A program made the position numbers and the translations under genes. Below are positions 1 through 8,248 of a stretch of 64,000 bases of DNA, piece by piece. The notes under the pieces were generated by a model, which was not told where the DNA came from, ran no database searches, and saw only the letters and a list, made by a program, of their open reading frames with translations. Numbering within the stretch: the stretch's first letter is position 1; every line of letters starts with the position of its first letter. This DNA comes from JAFEBO01 sp050730655. Lineage in GTDB: Bacteria > Planctomycetota > Phycisphaerae > Phycisphaerales > UBA1924. The DNA lies in contig JBOHNL010000013.1 in NCBI GenBank assembly GCA_050730655.1, positions 206,305-270,304 of the forward strand, written 5' to 3'.

Positions 1-833
1 AGCGTCGGATAGCGAACCTGGCGCAGCCCCGGACGAGTCGCCAGGAAATCGGCGATTCGCTTAGCGTTGTCCTGCTGGCGTTCCAGCCGCAGCGCGAGCG
101 TTCGGAGTCCGCGTTCCAATTGATACGAGTCGAACGGCGCGAGCGCACAACCTTCGCCATTCTGCGTGCGATAGAGATGCTCTGCGAGATCGTCCCGATT
201 CACCGCGACCACTCCGGCCGTGACATCGCTGTGGCCGCCGATGTACTTGGTCGCGGAGTGGATGACGATATCGACGCCGAGATCGAGGGGGCGCAGATTC
301 AGCGGCGAAAGCAGTGTGTTGTCCACGGCGGTCAGAATCCCGCGCCGGCGGGCGGCTTCTGCGATCGCGCGGACGTCGTAGATCGTCAGCATGGGGTTGC
401 CGACGGGTTCAAAGTAAACCAGTTTGGTTTCAAGAGATGCCGCGCCGAGGAAGCGATCGGCGTTCGACGCGTTCACGTAGCGGACATCGACACCCCGATC
501 CGGCAGGATCGTCGAGAAGATGCGCTGCGTGCCGCCGTAGAGATCGTTCGCGGCCAGAATCTCTTCGCCGGGCTTGAGAAACCGTGTGACCGCCGCTATT
601 GCGGCGACGCCGCTGGCGAACGCAAACGCCCGCTTCGCGCCTTCGAGTTCGGCGAGCTGCGATTCGAGCACTTGGCGCGTCGGATTGCCGCTGCGCGAGT
701 AGTCGAATTCGCCGAATGCCGTCGCCGACTCCTGATCGAACGTCGAGGACAAATAGATCGGCGTCACCGTTGGGCGATGCTGCTGACCATCCGTTGCGGG
801 GTGAACGAGCTTGGTGTGGATATGCAAGGTCAC
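1..833 (-). CDS. metC: Cystathionine beta-lyase-like PLP enzyme (C-terminus cut by window edge)
   Basis: Member of the Cys/Met-metabolism PLP-dependent family; cystathionine beta-lyase converts cystathionine to homocysteine in methionine synthesis. The frame shows the substrate-loop motif YSRSGNPTR, the PLP lysine in SATKYIGGHSD (about residue 196) and a segment reading QNGEG...LAPFDSY...RGLRTLALR. That last segment resembles plant-type beta-lyases more than E. coli gamma-synthase, so I favour beta-lyase over gamma-synthase. The start is taken as GTG at 833, which overlaps the TGA stop of the aspartokinase-homoserine dehydrogenase gene (GTGA), implying translational coupling. About 277 residues are visible and the C-terminus lies to the left of the window. 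The neighbours supply homoserine and cystathionine, which fits. The family is certain; beta-lyase versus gamma-synthase activity is inferred. Confidence 0.85.
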   Translation of the reverse strand, partial: MTLHIHTKLVHPATDGQQHRPTVTPIYLSSTFDQESATAFGEFDYSRSGNPTRQVLESQLAELEGAKRAFAFASGVAAIAAVTRFLKPGEEILAANDLYGGTQRIFSTILPDRGVDVRYVNASNADRFLGAASLETKLVYFEPVGNPMLTIYDVRAIAEAARRRGILTAVDNTLLSPLNLRPLDLGVDIVIHSATKYIGGHSDVTAGVVAVNRDDLAEHLYRTQNGEGCALAPFDSYQLERGLRTLALRLERQQDNAKRIADFLATRPGLRQVRYPT

Positions 834-2695
834 TTCGGCACTCCCGGACGTGGAGCGTGGGAGGGTGTAGCTGGCGCGCCGCCGAGCGGTGCCGCGGCAT
901 CGCGCTGCGCGCCCTGGGCGAAGCGAGCGGCAACGCCTTGGGCCCTTGCATGTGTGCGAACGCGATCATGCACGTCCTCGGGATCGAAGCGATCGCCGGC
1001 GATCTCGAGCAGATCAGCGAACACCGATTCGGCGGTGGGCCAGCGACCCGCGCCGCGGCCGTTCACGACGATCTGCTGGCCGCTGGCGAGCCGGACCACC
1101 GCAGCGTTCTGCTCGTTCTGCAACTGGGCGAATATGCCCGCGAGCGGCACTTCTTCCGGACGAACAAGTGCACGAACCAGGCCCGCGCCCTCGGCGCGAA
1201 GCGTGGCGACCAGTCGAATCGCGTTGCCTTGTGCCCGTGCCGCGGCAACCGCCTCGACATTGATCGCACGTATGCCGGTGCGCTCCACCTCTTCAATCGG
1301 CAGCGCAACGCCGAATCCGACCGAAGCGAGCACAGCGAGTTTGTTGGCAACATCAAAGCCGTCAAGATCCGCAGACGGGTCGGCTTCGGCGAACCCGGCG
1401 GCCTGTGCTTCGCGCACCGCCTCATCAAAAGCGACGCCCTTCTCAAGGCGGCCGAGGATGAAATTGGTCGTTCCGTTCAGCACGCCACGCAGTTCAACGA
1501 CTTCGCCCAGGTCGCGGGCGCGCTTGATCGCCTCGACAACGGGCACGCCCCCGCCAACGCTCGCGCTGTAACGGAGCGTGACGCCCTGCTTGCGGGCGCG
1601 CTCGTGGAGTTCTGGTCCGAACGCGGCGATGACGGCCTTGTTTGCCGTCACAACATGCTTGCCCGCGGCGATCGCCTGCAGAATCAGTTCGCGAGCCGGG
1701 TGCAAGCCGCCAATCGACTCGACAACAACGTCGGCCTGAGAAGAAATCACGGCGTTGAGATCGCTTGAGAGGAGCGGAGCGGGAACGCCGCTCGAAGCGT
1801 GCTTGCTGATCGTTCGAACGCCGACCGCAACGACTTCGAACAGCTTCGGCAACTGCGCGAGATGGCGATAAACGCCGAGCCCAACCGTGCCGAGTCCGAT
1901 CAATGCGACCTTCACGGGCTTTGGAGTGCCAACGCCCTTGGCGAATTCCGACGCTTCCGGTCCAATGAGCGTTCCAACCGGGTGTCCGATGCCGCCGATG
2001 CCGATCGATAGATGGTGCTCGCGTGCAAAGCGAACCGCCTTGTGCTGCGCGACGCCCTCGACGAGTGAAAGCACATCGTCATACGAAACCTTGCGATAGC
2101 GACGCGCGGTCGAAGCGTGCTCCGACGGATCGCGGTCATAGAGCCCATCGACATCCTTCACGAGCACGCAATCGCAGCCAAGACCGGCCGCGATGAAGAG
2201 CGCAGAGAAATCAGAACCGCCGCGCCCGAGCAACGAAGTTCGCCCAATCGAATCGCGTCCAATGAATCCCGGAACGACCAGCACGGGCCGATCTTCGAGT
2301 GCCGCGCGGATCGCATCGATATTCAGGCTCTCGGGCTTTGAATCCAGCAGCGGACCGCTGGTGCAAAGGCCGAGCGCGCCCGGATCGAGCGCATTCGCCG
2401 GAATTCCGGCGCGATCGAGCGCGAGCGTGAGCAACGCCTGGGTTTGCGCCTCGCCCGTCGCGGCAAGCGCCGCGATGCCGCCCGCATCGCATGAATCGCC
2501 GAACGTCTTCGCGTGCGCGAGCAATTTGTCCGTCGTCGGCCCCATCGCAGAGACGACGGCGATCACCTTCTGGCCTTTGCGCAGATAGCGATAGACCTCG
2601 TGAACCGCGAGCGAAAGGGATTCTTCGTTGGGCAGGACCGAGCTTCCGAACTTGAGGACGACAACGTCGTCGTGCGAGGCGTGCTGAGCGGACAT
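830..2695 (-). CDS. thrA: Fused aspartokinase-homoserine dehydrogenase without ACT domains
   Basis: Bifunctional enzyme for the first and third steps from aspartate to homoserine, the branch point to threonine and methionine. Residues about 11-245 form an aspartokinase catalytic domain (KFGSS at 15-19, GRGGSDFSA at 157-165). A short linker leads to homoserine dehydrogenase at about 261-575, with the Rossmann motif IGLGTVGLGVY (266-276), ANK at 351-353 and DLDGFDVANKLA carrying the second catalytic lysine. At 621 residues it is about 200 shorter than E. coli ThrA (820), and the missing part is the ACT regulatory region normally between the domains. The ATG at 2695 has GGAG at good spacing. It lies 84 bases after the gamma-synthase-like gene and overlaps the beta-lyase gene, so the three probably form one operon. 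Loss of ACT suggests that allosteric feedback is absent or supplied elsewhere. Confidence 0.93.
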   Translation of the reverse strand: MSAQHASHDDVVVLKFGSSVLPNEESLSLAVHEVYRYLRKGQKVIAVVSAMGPTTDKLLAHAKTFGDSCDAGGIAALAATGEAQTQALLTLALDRAGIPANALDPGALGLCTSGPLLDSKPESLNIDAIRAALEDRPVLVVPGFIGRDSIGRTSLLGRGGSDFSALFIAAGLGCDCVLVKDVDGLYDRDPSEHASTARRYRKVSYDDVLSLVEGVAQHKAVRFAREHHLSIGIGGIGHPVGTLIGPEASEFAKGVGTPKPVKVALIGLGTVGLGVYRHLAQLPKLFEVVAVGVRTISKHASSGVPAPLLSSDLNAVISSQADVVVESIGGLHPARELILQAIAAGKHVVTANKAVIAAFGPELHERARKQGVTLRYSASVGGGVPVVEAIKRARDLGEVVELRGVLNGTTNFILGRLEKGVAFDEAVREAQAAGFAEADPSADLDGFDVANKLAVLASVGFGVALPIEEVERTGIRAINVEAVAAARAQGNAIRLVATLRAEGAGLVRALVRPEEVPLAGIFAQLQNEQNAAVVRLASGQQIVVNGRGAGRWPTAESVFADLLEIAGDRFDPEDVHDRVRTHARAQGVAARFAQGAQRDAAAPLGGAPATPSHAPRPGVPK

Positions 2696-2779
2696 GGTGA
2701 ACTCCAGAACCAGAGCGGCAAACGCGAATCACGCGTGGGCCGCGGCAAGAAGCGGGGAGAAAACAAACGCAAGTTGGGT

Positions 2780-4198
2780 TCAGGCAAGTTGACGCGCGCG
2801 CCCGCGCGTCTTGATCGTCGTCGTAGTCGTCGTGCGCGTCGTCGTGGTTTGAGTCACGACTTGATCAAGCGCTTGCTCGAGATCGGCGATGATGTCCGCC
2901 GCGTCTTCGAGACCGACCGAGAGACGAATCAGGCCGTCGGTGATGCCGGTGCGCTCGCGCTGCTCGCGCGGCACATCCCCGTGCGTCATCGAGACGGGGT
3001 GAGTGATCAACGTCTCGGTCGCGCCGAGGTTCTCCGCAAGCGTGCAGAGTTGTACGTTGTTCATCACGGTCACACCAGAATCTACACCACCGGCTACCTC
3101 GAACGCAACGATTCCCCCGAAGAACGTCTCAGAATCGGCGTTTTTCGTGCTTCTCTTCGCTCCAAGTTGCGATCGGTTCTGGCGCACGGCCAGTTCGTGC
3201 TGAGGAAACTCCGATAACCCGGGGTAGTACACGCTCGTGACCTTCGGGTGGCTCTGGAGATACCGGGCCACCTCGAGGGCGCTCCGCGAGTGCTGACGGA
3301 TCCGCAGGGGAAGTGTCTTAAGGCCCTTGAGCGTGAGCCAGGCCTCGAACGGCGCCTGAATCGAACCAAGCGACTTTCGGAAGAGCCGAAGCCGATCAAG
3401 CAGCGCGGCGTCGCGGGTGGAGATCGAACCCCCCACGGTTGCGTTGTGCCCTTCGATGTACTTGGTCGTCGAATAAACCGTGATGTCCGCGCCGAGATCG
3501 AGCGGGCGGAGCAGAACGGGCGTGAGGAATGTGTTGTCGACGGCGAGCGGAATGCCGCGCTGCTTGGTGACGCGTGCGATCGCCTCCACGTCGGCAAGCT
3601 TGAGCGTCGGGTTCGCGGGCGTCTCGATGAAAACCAGGCGCGTCTTCGAGGTGATCGCTGCTTCCACACTCTTCGCATCAGAAGTATCAACAAACGAGGC
3701 GCTGATACCGAGCGGTTCGAGGACAAGGTTCAGCAGGCGAACGGTGCCGCCATACACCACATCAGAAACAACCACATGATCGCCGGCCTTCAGCAGCGCG
3801 AGAAACAGAGTCGTGATCGCGGCCAATCCGGTGGAAAAACACACTGCCGGTGGCGTGTTTTCAAGTGCGCCGAGTGCTTCCTCCAGTGCTGAAACCGTCG
3901 GATTGCTGGCGCGAGAGTACGTGTGTCCCTTGTGCACGCCCACAGCGTCCTGCGCGTAGGTCGTCGACTGAAAAATCGGAGTCAGGATCGCGCCGGTGCT
4001 CGGATCGGGCTTGCGGCCGCCGCGGATCGCCAACGTATCGATGCCCGCATCGGCACGGAGTTCGCGAACCCGTTTCGCAGCCGGCTTCTTGCTCAATGTA
4101 CGACTCGGCTCCGCGCGGTGTGCCGCGGCAGAGCGTGTTTCGAACGACCGGGCCGACTTGTGAGACGAGGAACGTGATGAACGAGATGGACGAGACAT
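2780..4198 (-). CDS. Cystathionine gamma-synthase-like PLP enzyme
   Basis: Cys/Met-metabolism PLP enzyme, probably joining activated homoserine to cysteine (cystathionine gamma-synthase). Gamma-lyase or O-acylhomoserine sulfhydrylase activity cannot be excluded. Visible motifs are TYSRASNPT, the PLP-stacking VVYGGT segment, AVDNTF and the PLP lysine in YSTTKYIEGHNA (about residue 246 from the chosen start). I place the start at ATG 4198 because GGAG lies upstream at normal spacing; the frame remains open to 4270 without such a site. Oddities: a basic, serine-rich N-terminal extension of about 50 residues before the catalytic fold, and a C-terminal tail dominated by threonine that comes from a short trinucleotide-like repeat. 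It is the first gene after the SAM riboswitch-like leader. Confidence 0.88.
   Translation of the reverse strand: MSRPSRSSRSSSHKSARSFETRSAAAHRAEPSRTLSKKPAAKRVRELRADAGIDTLAIRGGRKPDPSTGAILTPIFQSTTYAQDAVGVHKGHTYSRASNPTVSALEEALGALENTPPAVCFSTGLAAITTLFLALLKAGDHVVVSDVVYGGTVRLLNLVLEPLGISASFVDTSDAKSVEAAITSKTRLVFIETPANPTLKLADVEAIARVTKQRGIPLAVDNTFLTPVLLRPLDLGADITVYSTTKYIEGHNATVGGSISTRDAALLDRLRLFRKSLGSIQAPFEAWLTLKGLKTLPLRIRQHSRSALEVARYLQSHPKVTSVYYPGLSEFPQHELAVRQNRSQLGAKRSTKNADSETFFGGIVAFEVAGGVDSGVTVMNNVQLCTLAENLGATETLITHPVSMTHGDVPREQRERTGITDGLIRLSVGLEDAADIIADLEQALDQVVTQTTTTRTTTTTTIKTRGRARQLA
2811..2848. repeat. GTC-rich low-complexity tract encoding a Thr-rich tail
   Basis: On the + strand the stretch is built almost entirely of GTC/GTA/GTG-like triplets. 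Read on the minus strand it gives ACG/ACT/ACC codons, the Thr-rich end of the gamma-synthase-like protein. Just beyond it, 2791-2798 can pair perfectly with 2803-2810 (an 8-bp GC stem) next to the stop codon. No T-run follows, so this is not a classical terminator. Confidence 0.7.
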
Positions 4199-4284
4199 AG
4201 CCGTGATCTCCACGGCACCAAGTCTGCATTGAGCCAAAGGCGGAGCGAACGAGGCAGTTTGAAGTGCCACAGTCGCTTTTTGCA

Positions 4285-4309
4285 GGATGAAGGGACAATC
4301 CCATCATCC
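4285..4309 (-). promoter_or_regulatory. Expression-platform hairpin downstream of the SAM riboswitch
   Basis: Immediately 3' of the riboswitch core, GGATGA and GGGA pair with TCCC and TCATCC around a TTG loop, with one T-T mismatch. No U-run follows in the transcript sense (it reads TGCAAAAAG), so it is not a standard intrinsic terminator. It may act as an alternative fold in translational or Rho-dependent control. Function is inferred from position only. Confidence 0.45.
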
Positions 4310-4312
4310 GCC

Positions 4313-4425
4313 GCATCGTTCCCCGGACAACCGCTTTTGGCGATTCCCAAGGCTGGCTCCGGCACCGCGACTGTTGAACAGCTCGGTTGCCGCCCGGGAA
4401 TATGCCTTCCCGGGACTCTTGATGC
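4313..4425 (-). ncRNA. Putative SAM riboswitch (SAM-I/SAM-IV clan)
   Basis: Read on the minus strand, this leader shows the conserved parts of the SAM-I/SAM-IV clan in order. P1 is GCATC at 4425-4421 pairing with GATGC at 4317-4313. It is followed by AAGAGT, then a simple P2 hairpin (CCCGGGAA with TTCCCGGG), then the hallmark CGGCAACC, a P3 hairpin around CTGTT/AACAG, the hallmark GCGGTGCC, a P4 hairpin (AATCGC with GCGGTT) and GGGGAACGATG closing P1. P2 lacks the internal kink-turn loop of classical SAM-I and looks more like SAM-IV, while the P4 region looks like SAM-I, so a SAM-I/IV variant is most likely. It lies about 115 nt upstream of a methionine-pathway operon, the expected genetic target. 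Covariance-model confirmation is lacking. Confidence 0.75.
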
Positions 4426-4522
4426 TGAAAGAAGTGTACCGGTCAGCCGGACGCAGTCAACAGCATTTTGACGGCAGGTACCGAGGCAACAACCACTTTC
4501 AGATCCCATTAGACTGCGGTGA

Positions 4523-5248
4523 ATGCCCGATTCAGGCCCCGAAAGCACCCCCGCCCTTCCAAATCCGATGATTTCGTGGCTTGGAGACTGCTGCCTGCGG
4601 GTTTCGTTCGGCGACGAAGCGTCTGATGCGGCGCTCGCGCGCGTTCGAGATGCATTTGAGTCAATCAAGCGCGAGCGAGTTTCCAGCGTGATCGATGTCA
4701 CGCCTGCTTACGCGACGCTGTTGGTGCGATTTGATATTCGGTCTGATTTGGAGACCGCAGAAGCGCGGGTGCGTTCATCGATTTTGAATGCTGTTGCTAC
4801 AGGCAAGTCGGTCGTTCCGCCTCTCGTCGAACTTCCCGTTTGTTACGAACCCGCATTCGCGCCGGATCTTGATCAGGTCGCTTCCCACTGCGGGTTGAGC
4901 GGCACTGAATTGACAAAGCAGCACGCGGCGGCAAATTACTCCGTCGCGTTCATCGGATTCACACCCGGCTTTCCATACCTGACCGGATTGCCACCACACT
5001 TGCGCGCACCGCGGCACGAACGTCCGCGCGTCCGCGTTCCGGCTGGCAGCATCGGAATCGCGGGCGATCAGACCGGGATCTATCCGCGTGAAACTCCTGG
5101 AGGCTGGAAGCTGATCGGCCGCACTCCGTTGCAAATGTTCGATGTTTCGCGAGGCGCGCCGTCGCTTCTTGCACCCGGCGATCGCGTGCGCTTTGTTCCG
5201 ATCGACGCGGCACAATTCGCGGCACTCGCAGAGAGAGAGCAGCGATGA
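4523..5248 (+). CDS. pxpB: 5-oxoprolinase subunit PxpB
   Basis: Subunit of the ATP-dependent 5-oxoprolinase PxpABC, which opens 5-oxoproline (pyroglutamate) to glutamate in the cytoplasm. The 241-residue protein has the family signature region GFTPGFPYLTGLP followed by PRVRVPAGSIGIAGDQTGIYP and TPGGWKLIGRTP, typical of the KipI/PxpB fold. The ATG at 4523 is used; an in-frame ATG at 4568, beginning MISWLGDCCLRVSFGDE, starts closer to the conserved core and cannot be excluded. The next gene overlaps by four bases (ATGA). It opens a four-gene operon with pxpC, a transporter and pxpA. Divergent from the methionine operon across a 324-base spacer. Confidence 0.92.
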   Translation: MPDSGPESTPALPNPMISWLGDCCLRVSFGDEASDAALARVRDAFESIKRERVSSVIDVTPAYATLLVRFDIRSDLETAEARVRSSILNAVATGKSVVPPLVELPVCYEPAFAPDLDQVASHCGLSGTELTKQHAAANYSVAFIGFTPGFPYLTGLPPHLRAPRHERPRVRVPAGSIGIAGDQTGIYPRETPGGWKLIGRTPLQMFDVSRGAPSLLAPGDRVRFVPIDAAQFAALAEREQR

Positions 5249-6192
5249 CCGCCAATCTGCGCGTACTCGAGCCGGGAATGCTGACGACCGTGCAGGATCT
5301 TGGTCGCAGCGGTTTCACGTCACTGGGTGTCGCGATCGGGGGCGCGGCGGACAAGCTCTCGCTGCGCATCGGCAACCGACTTGTCGGAAATGCGGACAAC
5401 ATCGCAGCACTTGAATTCACACTCACCGGCGGACGCTTTGCATTTGAAAAAGATTCGTTGATCGCGGTGACGGGCGGAGTCGGAGAGGTTTCGGCGACCG
5501 ACGCTGGCGAATTGCGTATGTGGCAAGCGGTTCGCATACGTGCCGGCGAACAACTTCGCATCGGTCCGGTGCGGCGAGGCTGCCGGATCTATTTGAGCGT
5601 GCAAGGCGGAATAAGAGTACAAGCAGTGCTTGGCAGCGCCTCTACGCATCTTGCCGCGGGCTTCGGCGGATACGAAGGTCGCACCCTAAAGACAGACGAT
5701 GTTCTTCAGTACGAAGAATCGGCTGCAAACACCTCGCCGCTCGACGCACGGACACTCGGGACCGACCTTCTCCACCGTCGAACGCTCCGCGCAATCGAGG
5801 CGCCGATCGAAGGCCGATTCCACCGCGACGCGGCCGATGCATTCTGGAATTCAGAGTTTTCAGTCTCAAACCAATCCGATCGCGCCGGCATCCGACTTGA
5901 AGGACATGTGATCGCCTCCTTGTGCGCCGGTCGCATGACGAGCGAAGGCATGACGCACGGAGTTATCGAAGTTCCCGAGAATGGGCAACCCATAATCCTG
6001 GGCGTCGATCATCCGACAACCGGCGGATATCCCTCCATCGCCTGCATCGCCAGTGTCGATCTTCCGGTGTTAGGTCAGCTCAGGCCCCGTGAAACCGTGC
6101 GATTCGAGCGCCTCTCGGTGGACGAAGCCCGCAAGCTCTTCGCCTCGTCCGAAGCGGAATTGAGTAGAGTGCTTCCACCCCACTTCCCATGA
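5245..6192 (+). CDS. pxpC: 5-oxoprolinase subunit PxpC (biotin-dependent carboxyltransferase-like)
   Basis: Partner of PxpB in 5-oxoprolinase and homologous to KipA and the carboxyltransferase half of urea amidolyase. The 315-residue frame begins LRVLEPGMLTTVQDLGRSG, the classical N-terminal signature of this family. It continues with GAADKLSLRIGNRLVGN, RIYLSVQGGI and VDHPTTGGYPSIACI near the end. The ATG overlaps the pxpB stop by ATGA, and the MFS gene overlaps its own stop in the same way, so all are probably co-translated. Length and motifs match the family, and nothing looks truncated. Confidence 0.93.
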   Translation: MTANLRVLEPGMLTTVQDLGRSGFTSLGVAIGGAADKLSLRIGNRLVGNADNIAALEFTLTGGRFAFEKDSLIAVTGGVGEVSATDAGELRMWQAVRIRAGEQLRIGPVRRGCRIYLSVQGGIRVQAVLGSASTHLAAGFGGYEGRTLKTDDVLQYEESAANTSPLDARTLGTDLLHRRTLRAIEAPIEGRFHRDAADAFWNSEFSVSNQSDRAGIRLEGHVIASLCAGRMTSEGMTHGVIEVPENGQPIILGVDHPTTGGYPSIACIASVDLPVLGQLRPRETVRFERLSVDEARKLFASSEAELSRVLPPHFP

Positions 6193-7448
6193 CCGACGCC
6201 GCCTTGCCATCCGAACGATCCCCGCTCTACTGGTGGACGAGCGCCACGCCCCATGCGCGAAAGGCGCTCATCGCCGGCGGCGCAGGCTGGATGCTCGACG
6301 GCATGGACGTGATGCTCTACGCACTCGCGCTCACGACGGTTAAGGCGGACTTCAATCTCACTGGAACGCAAAGCGGCTTGATCGCGTCAGTGACGCTTCT
6401 TGCTTCGGCATTTGGCGGCATGGCCTTCGGCGTTGTCGCCGATCGCATCGGACGCGTGCGTGCGCTCTCGATTTCGATTCTCATCTATTCTGTTTGCACG
6501 GCGCTGTGCGCAACATCGCGCAGTCTGGAAGCATTGATCTTCTGGCGGCTACTCGTCGGAATCGGCATGGGTGGCGAATGGGCCGCGGGCTCGGTCCTCA
6601 TCGCCGAGACATGGGATCCCAAGCAGCGCGGCCGCGCCATCGGCGTGATGCAGTCCGGCTGGGCGCTCGGCTACATCCTCGCGGCCGTACTCGCTGCCGC
6701 GATCATTCCAACCTGGGGGTGGCGCCCGCTTTTTGTTGTCGGCGCCGCGCCGGCCCTTGTCGTGCTCTGGATTCGACGAAGCGTCCCCGAGCCGCAAGTG
6801 TGGCTCGAATCGTCGGGCAAGCGACTCGGATTCGGCGAGACTGTTTCGGTTCTCGCACAGCCCCCTTATCGCTCGCGTGTGTTCACCGCGTGCTTACTCA
6901 CCACGTCACTCATGTGCGCTTTCTGGGGACTTTTCACCTGGATCCCCGGTTTCCTCGCGATGCCGCCCGAAAAGGGCGGCGCGGGAATCGAGTTCGTGCA
7001 ATCCACGGCCTGGATCGTTTCAATTCAGATCGGCGCGTTTCTGGGTTACTTCAGTTTCGGTTTCTTGGCTGAGCGCTTCGGCCGCAGAACCATCTTCGTC
7101 GTCTTTACCGTCGGCGCCGCGGTCTTCACACCGATCTTCGGGCTCAGTTCCGGCAACAAGTGGCTGCTCTTCGCTGTCGGCCCGATCATCGGGTACTTCG
7201 GACACGGGTTCTTCAGCGTCTTTGGCGCGTTACTCGCCGAACTTTTCCCGGCGCGGGTTCGGGCCACGGCGCAGGGGCTTTGCTACAACTTCGGGCGGGG
7301 CGTGAGCGCGATTGCGCCGACGGCCATCGGCGCGCTTTCGGAAAACTTCGGACTAGGAATTGCACTTGCGTTCCTTGGCCTGCTGTTTCTCGCCGGCGCG
7401 ATCATCTTCTTCTTCCTTCCCAACACACAGGGAGAAGAGCTCGAATGA
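6189..7448 (+). CDS. MFS transporter within the 5-oxoprolinase operon
   Basis: A 419-residue major facilitator superfamily permease with about twelve hydrophobic helices. After helix 2 comes the family motif GVVADRIGRVRALS, and GIGMGGEWAAGSVLIAET resembles the helix 4-5 region of the sugar/metabolite:H+ symporter branch. A related loop FGFLAERFGRRT begins the second half. It overlaps pxpC upstream and pxpA downstream by four bases each. This tight insertion between subunit genes suggests that it imports 5-oxoproline or a related acid, a guess from context only. The N-terminus reads TDAALPSERSPLYWWTSATP before helix 1. Confidence 0.9.
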   Translation: MTDAALPSERSPLYWWTSATPHARKALIAGGAGWMLDGMDVMLYALALTTVKADFNLTGTQSGLIASVTLLASAFGGMAFGVVADRIGRVRALSISILIYSVCTALCATSRSLEALIFWRLLVGIGMGGEWAAGSVLIAETWDPKQRGRAIGVMQSGWALGYILAAVLAAAIIPTWGWRPLFVVGAAPALVVLWIRRSVPEPQVWLESSGKRLGFGETVSVLAQPPYRSRVFTACLLTTSLMCAFWGLFTWIPGFLAMPPEKGGAGIEFVQSTAWIVSIQIGAFLGYFSFGFLAERFGRRTIFVVFTVGAAVFTPIFGLSSGNKWLLFAVGPIIGYFGHGFFSVFGALLAELFPARVRATAQGLCYNFGRGVSAIAPTAIGALSENFGLGIALAFLGLLFLAGAIIFFFLPNTQGEELE

Positions 7449-8203
7449 CCATCATCGATCTCAACTGCGACCTCGGCGAGAACGTCATCGACGAAGCGAC
7501 GGAACTCGCCCTCCTGGATTCCGTCACCTCCGCCAACATCGCCTGCGGCGGGCACGCCGGTGATGCCGCGACAATCACCCGACTCGCCAGCGCGTGCGTA
7601 GAACGCAACATCGGAATCGGTGCCCATCCTTCCTACCCGGATCGCGCCGGCTTCGGCCGCGATTCACTCGGCCTCGGCCCACGCGATGTGGAACAGTTCG
7701 TCGCGTCGCAGTTACGCGATTTTCTTGCTGCAATCAAGAACGTGCAGGGAGCAATGCTCTCACACGTGAAGCCTCACGGCGCGCTTTACCACGATGCAAT
7801 GAAAAATCTCGACGTCGCCGACGCCATCGCGCATGCCACAAAAAACATCGCACCCGATTCCGTTCTCATGGGCCAGGCAGATGCCGCCGGCCTCGCGCGA
7901 TGGCGCGAACAAGGGTTCAAAGTCGCCGCCGAAGCCTTTGCCGACCGTCGTTACGAACGAGATGGCACACTGCGCTCGCGAAGGTTACCCGGCGCACTTC
8001 TTGAGTCCGCCGCCGATGCCGCGGCACAGGCACTCTCAATCGCGCGAGAAAATCGCGTGACCGCATCTGACGGAACTTCGATCCCGGTTCACGCCGTCAC
8101 GATTTGCCTGCATTCAGACACTCCAGGCGCGCCGGAATTCGTGCGTCGTGTTCGCGACGTGCTCGTTCAGGGGGGCGTCGATGTGCGGCGAATGCCTGCT
8201 TGA
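7445..8203 (+). CDS. pxpA: 5-oxoprolinase subunit PxpA (LamB/YcsF family)
   Basis: Third subunit of 5-oxoprolinase, of the LamB/YcsF family, thought to act directly on the 5-oxoproline ring. The start is ATG 7445, overlapping the transporter stop as ATGA, and the sequence opens with IIDLNCDLGE, the family hallmark. Further signatures are SANIACGGHAGDA, GIGAHPSYPDRAGFGR and SHVKPHGALYHD. The 252 residues match the usual size (about 250). A longer in-frame reading from 7160 would run through the transporter coding sequence and is rejected. It is the last gene of the operon; a 45-base gap separates it from the FGE homologue. Confidence 0.94.
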   Translation: MTIIDLNCDLGENVIDEATELALLDSVTSANIACGGHAGDAATITRLASACVERNIGIGAHPSYPDRAGFGRDSLGLGPRDVEQFVASQLRDFLAAIKNVQGAMLSHVKPHGALYHDAMKNLDVADAIAHATKNIAPDSVLMGQADAAGLARWREQGFKVAAEAFADRRYERDGTLRSRRLPGALLESAADAAAQALSIARENRVTASDGTSIPVHAVTICLHSDTPGAPEFVRRVRDVLVQGGVDVRRMPA

Positions 8204-8248
8204 TGCATATTAAACGGCCCGCATCGGAGTCTCGCTTCTTCCGGTAAG

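Noticed and set aside
120..1571. Long + strand open frame over the first 1.5 kb
   Set aside because: It is antisense to the beta-lyase and aspartokinase-dehydrogenase genes and shows no family motif.
2791..2810. Perfect 8-bp hairpin at the end of the gamma-synthase-like gene as a terminator
   Set aside because: No T-run follows on the minus strand, and the downstream gene of the same operon begins 84 bases later.
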